Below, piece by piece: positions 63,391 through 64,000 of a DNA stretch of 64,000 nt (positions are counted from its first letter, which is position 1; each line of letters opens with the position of its first letter). The translations under genes and the position numbers were made by a program. Location: the NCBI RefSeq assembly GCF_019734195.1, contig NZ_JAASHM010000002.1, positions 107,585 to 171,584 on the forward strand, written 5' to 3'. The notes below the pieces were generated by a model. It ran no database searches. It was not told the DNA's origin and saw only the letters and a program-made list of their open reading frames with translations. This DNA is from Clostridium sp. K13. Lineage in GTDB: Bacteria; Bacillota; Clostridia; Clostridiales; Clostridiaceae.

Positions 63391-64000
63391 ATGGATAAAT
63401 TGAAAAATAAGAAAGTAATAGGCTTATTAGTAGCTTTAGTTGTAATAATAAGCATATCATTATTAACATATAGAAATAATAGTAAAAATGTCTTTAAGGA
63501 TGAATATATGAAAAACATTTTTATTGATGAAGATAATATCAACTTAGAAAATGAAAATAATAATATCGACTATTCATTAGATTTTAGTGAAGAAAATAAT
63601 AAAGAAGTGAAAACTGATGTTATTAATAATATAACTAGTGGTTATGATAAAACAATAGTAGTTGAAATCAAGGGTGAAGTAAATAATCCAGATGTGTATA
63701 CTTTAAAAGAAGGGAGTATAATTAAGGATTTAATTGAAATAGCAGGTGGATTAACAAGTAATGCAGATATTTCTAATATAAATCGAGCTAAAGAAATTAA
63801 AAATCATGAATTAATAGTAATTAGAAATATTAATGATATAAATATAGAGGTAGAGAGTATAGAAGCTGAAATAAATCAGGAAAGTGATGATGGAATAATA
63901 AATATAAATGATGCAGATTTAAGTAAACTTAAAGAGATTCCAGGGATAGGTGATGTAAAAGCAAATGCTATAATTTTATATAGAGAAGAAAATGGAGGAT
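63391..64000 (+). CDS. comEA: ComEA-like DNA-binding competence protein (3' end outside window)
   Basis: The frame runs from ATG 63391 to the window edge, about 203 codons. One N-terminal membrane helix (about 10-28) is followed by an acidic Asn-rich linker (about 30-85), an SLBB-type domain (about 88-130; VVEIKGEVNNPDVYTLKEG) and the first part of the helix-hairpin-helix (about 168-203; INDADLSKLKEIPGIGDVKA). This is the ComEA layout: a surface receptor that binds double-stranded DNA for uptake. The C-terminus should end just beyond the window. TAAGGAGG precedes the ATG. Confidence 0.93.
   Translation, partial: MDKLKNKKVIGLLVALVVIISISLLTYRNNSKNVFKDEYMKNIFIDEDNINLENENNNIDYSLDFSEENNKEVKTDVINNITSGYDKTIVVEIKGEVNNPDVYTLKEGSIIKDLIEIAGGLTSNADISNINRAKEIKNHELIVIRNINDINIEVESIEAEINQESDDGIININDADLSKLKEIPGIGDVKANAIILYREENGG

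Overview
The window looks like chromosomal core DNA of a spore-forming low-G+C Firmicute, most likely a Clostridium sensu stricto species. The base composition is very A/T-rich and AGGAGG-type ribosome binding sites are frequent. It carries an alpha/beta-type small acid-soluble spore protein, SpoIVFB, a raiA-motif RNA and the order mreBCD-mrdA-minCDE-rodA-spoIVFB-rng-rplU-prp-rpmA-obgE. I saw no prophage, insertion sequence, CRISPR array or rRNA. All family assignments come from reading motifs; no search was run.

Layout. 1-6.4 kb: end of comFA, comFC, a raiA-motif noncoding RNA with its own promoter and terminator, hpf, secA, and prfB with a programmed +1 frameshift. 6.4-10.7 kb: an M28 membrane peptidase, a small membrane protein and tex. 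10.7-15 kb: a decayed solute-binding-protein pseudogene, an FMN riboswitch with ribU, and a lone GH35 beta-galactosidase behind two tandem 20-bp repeats. 15-19.5 kb: rimI-tsaB-tsaE (minus strand), then recQ between two identical tRNA-Trp genes. 19.5-24.6 kb: a two-propeller histidine kinase, a LicT/BglG-type antiterminator and an exported PTP-like phytase. 24.7-33.9 kb: a nucleic-acid group with an Fe-S PD-(D/E)XK nuclease, SASP, SbcD-like and SbcC-like proteins, a membrane MutS-like ATPase, a DEDD exonuclease and a CBS protein. 34-39.5 kb: a four-S1-domain protein, pyk, pepD and a SPOR protein.

39.7-51.1 kb is the cell-shape and division block: maf, radC, mreBCD, mrdA (PBP2), minCDE, rodA, a short membrane protein that looks like an M23/SpoIVFA-type protein without its peptidase domain, and spoIVFB. 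51.3-61.9 kb is a ribosome/RNA block: a TIGR03960-type radical SAM protein and its partner, rng, an L21 leader with rplU, prp, rpmA, obgE, yhbY, nadD, yqeK, an LCP protein and an RluA-family pseudouridine synthase. The right end has a D-Ala-D-Ala carboxypeptidase (minus strand) and the start of comEA, so competence-type genes lie at both ends.

The least explained material is intergenic. Three palindromic elements share the terminal inverted repeat AATAAA-N(1-2)-TGCGAA but have different interiors. A second group of palindromes is built on TTAACT/AGTTAA words. A roughly 85-base G+C-rich patch just after the SASP gene looks like an unannotated structured RNA. Two tandem 20-mers sit upstream of the GH35 gene.
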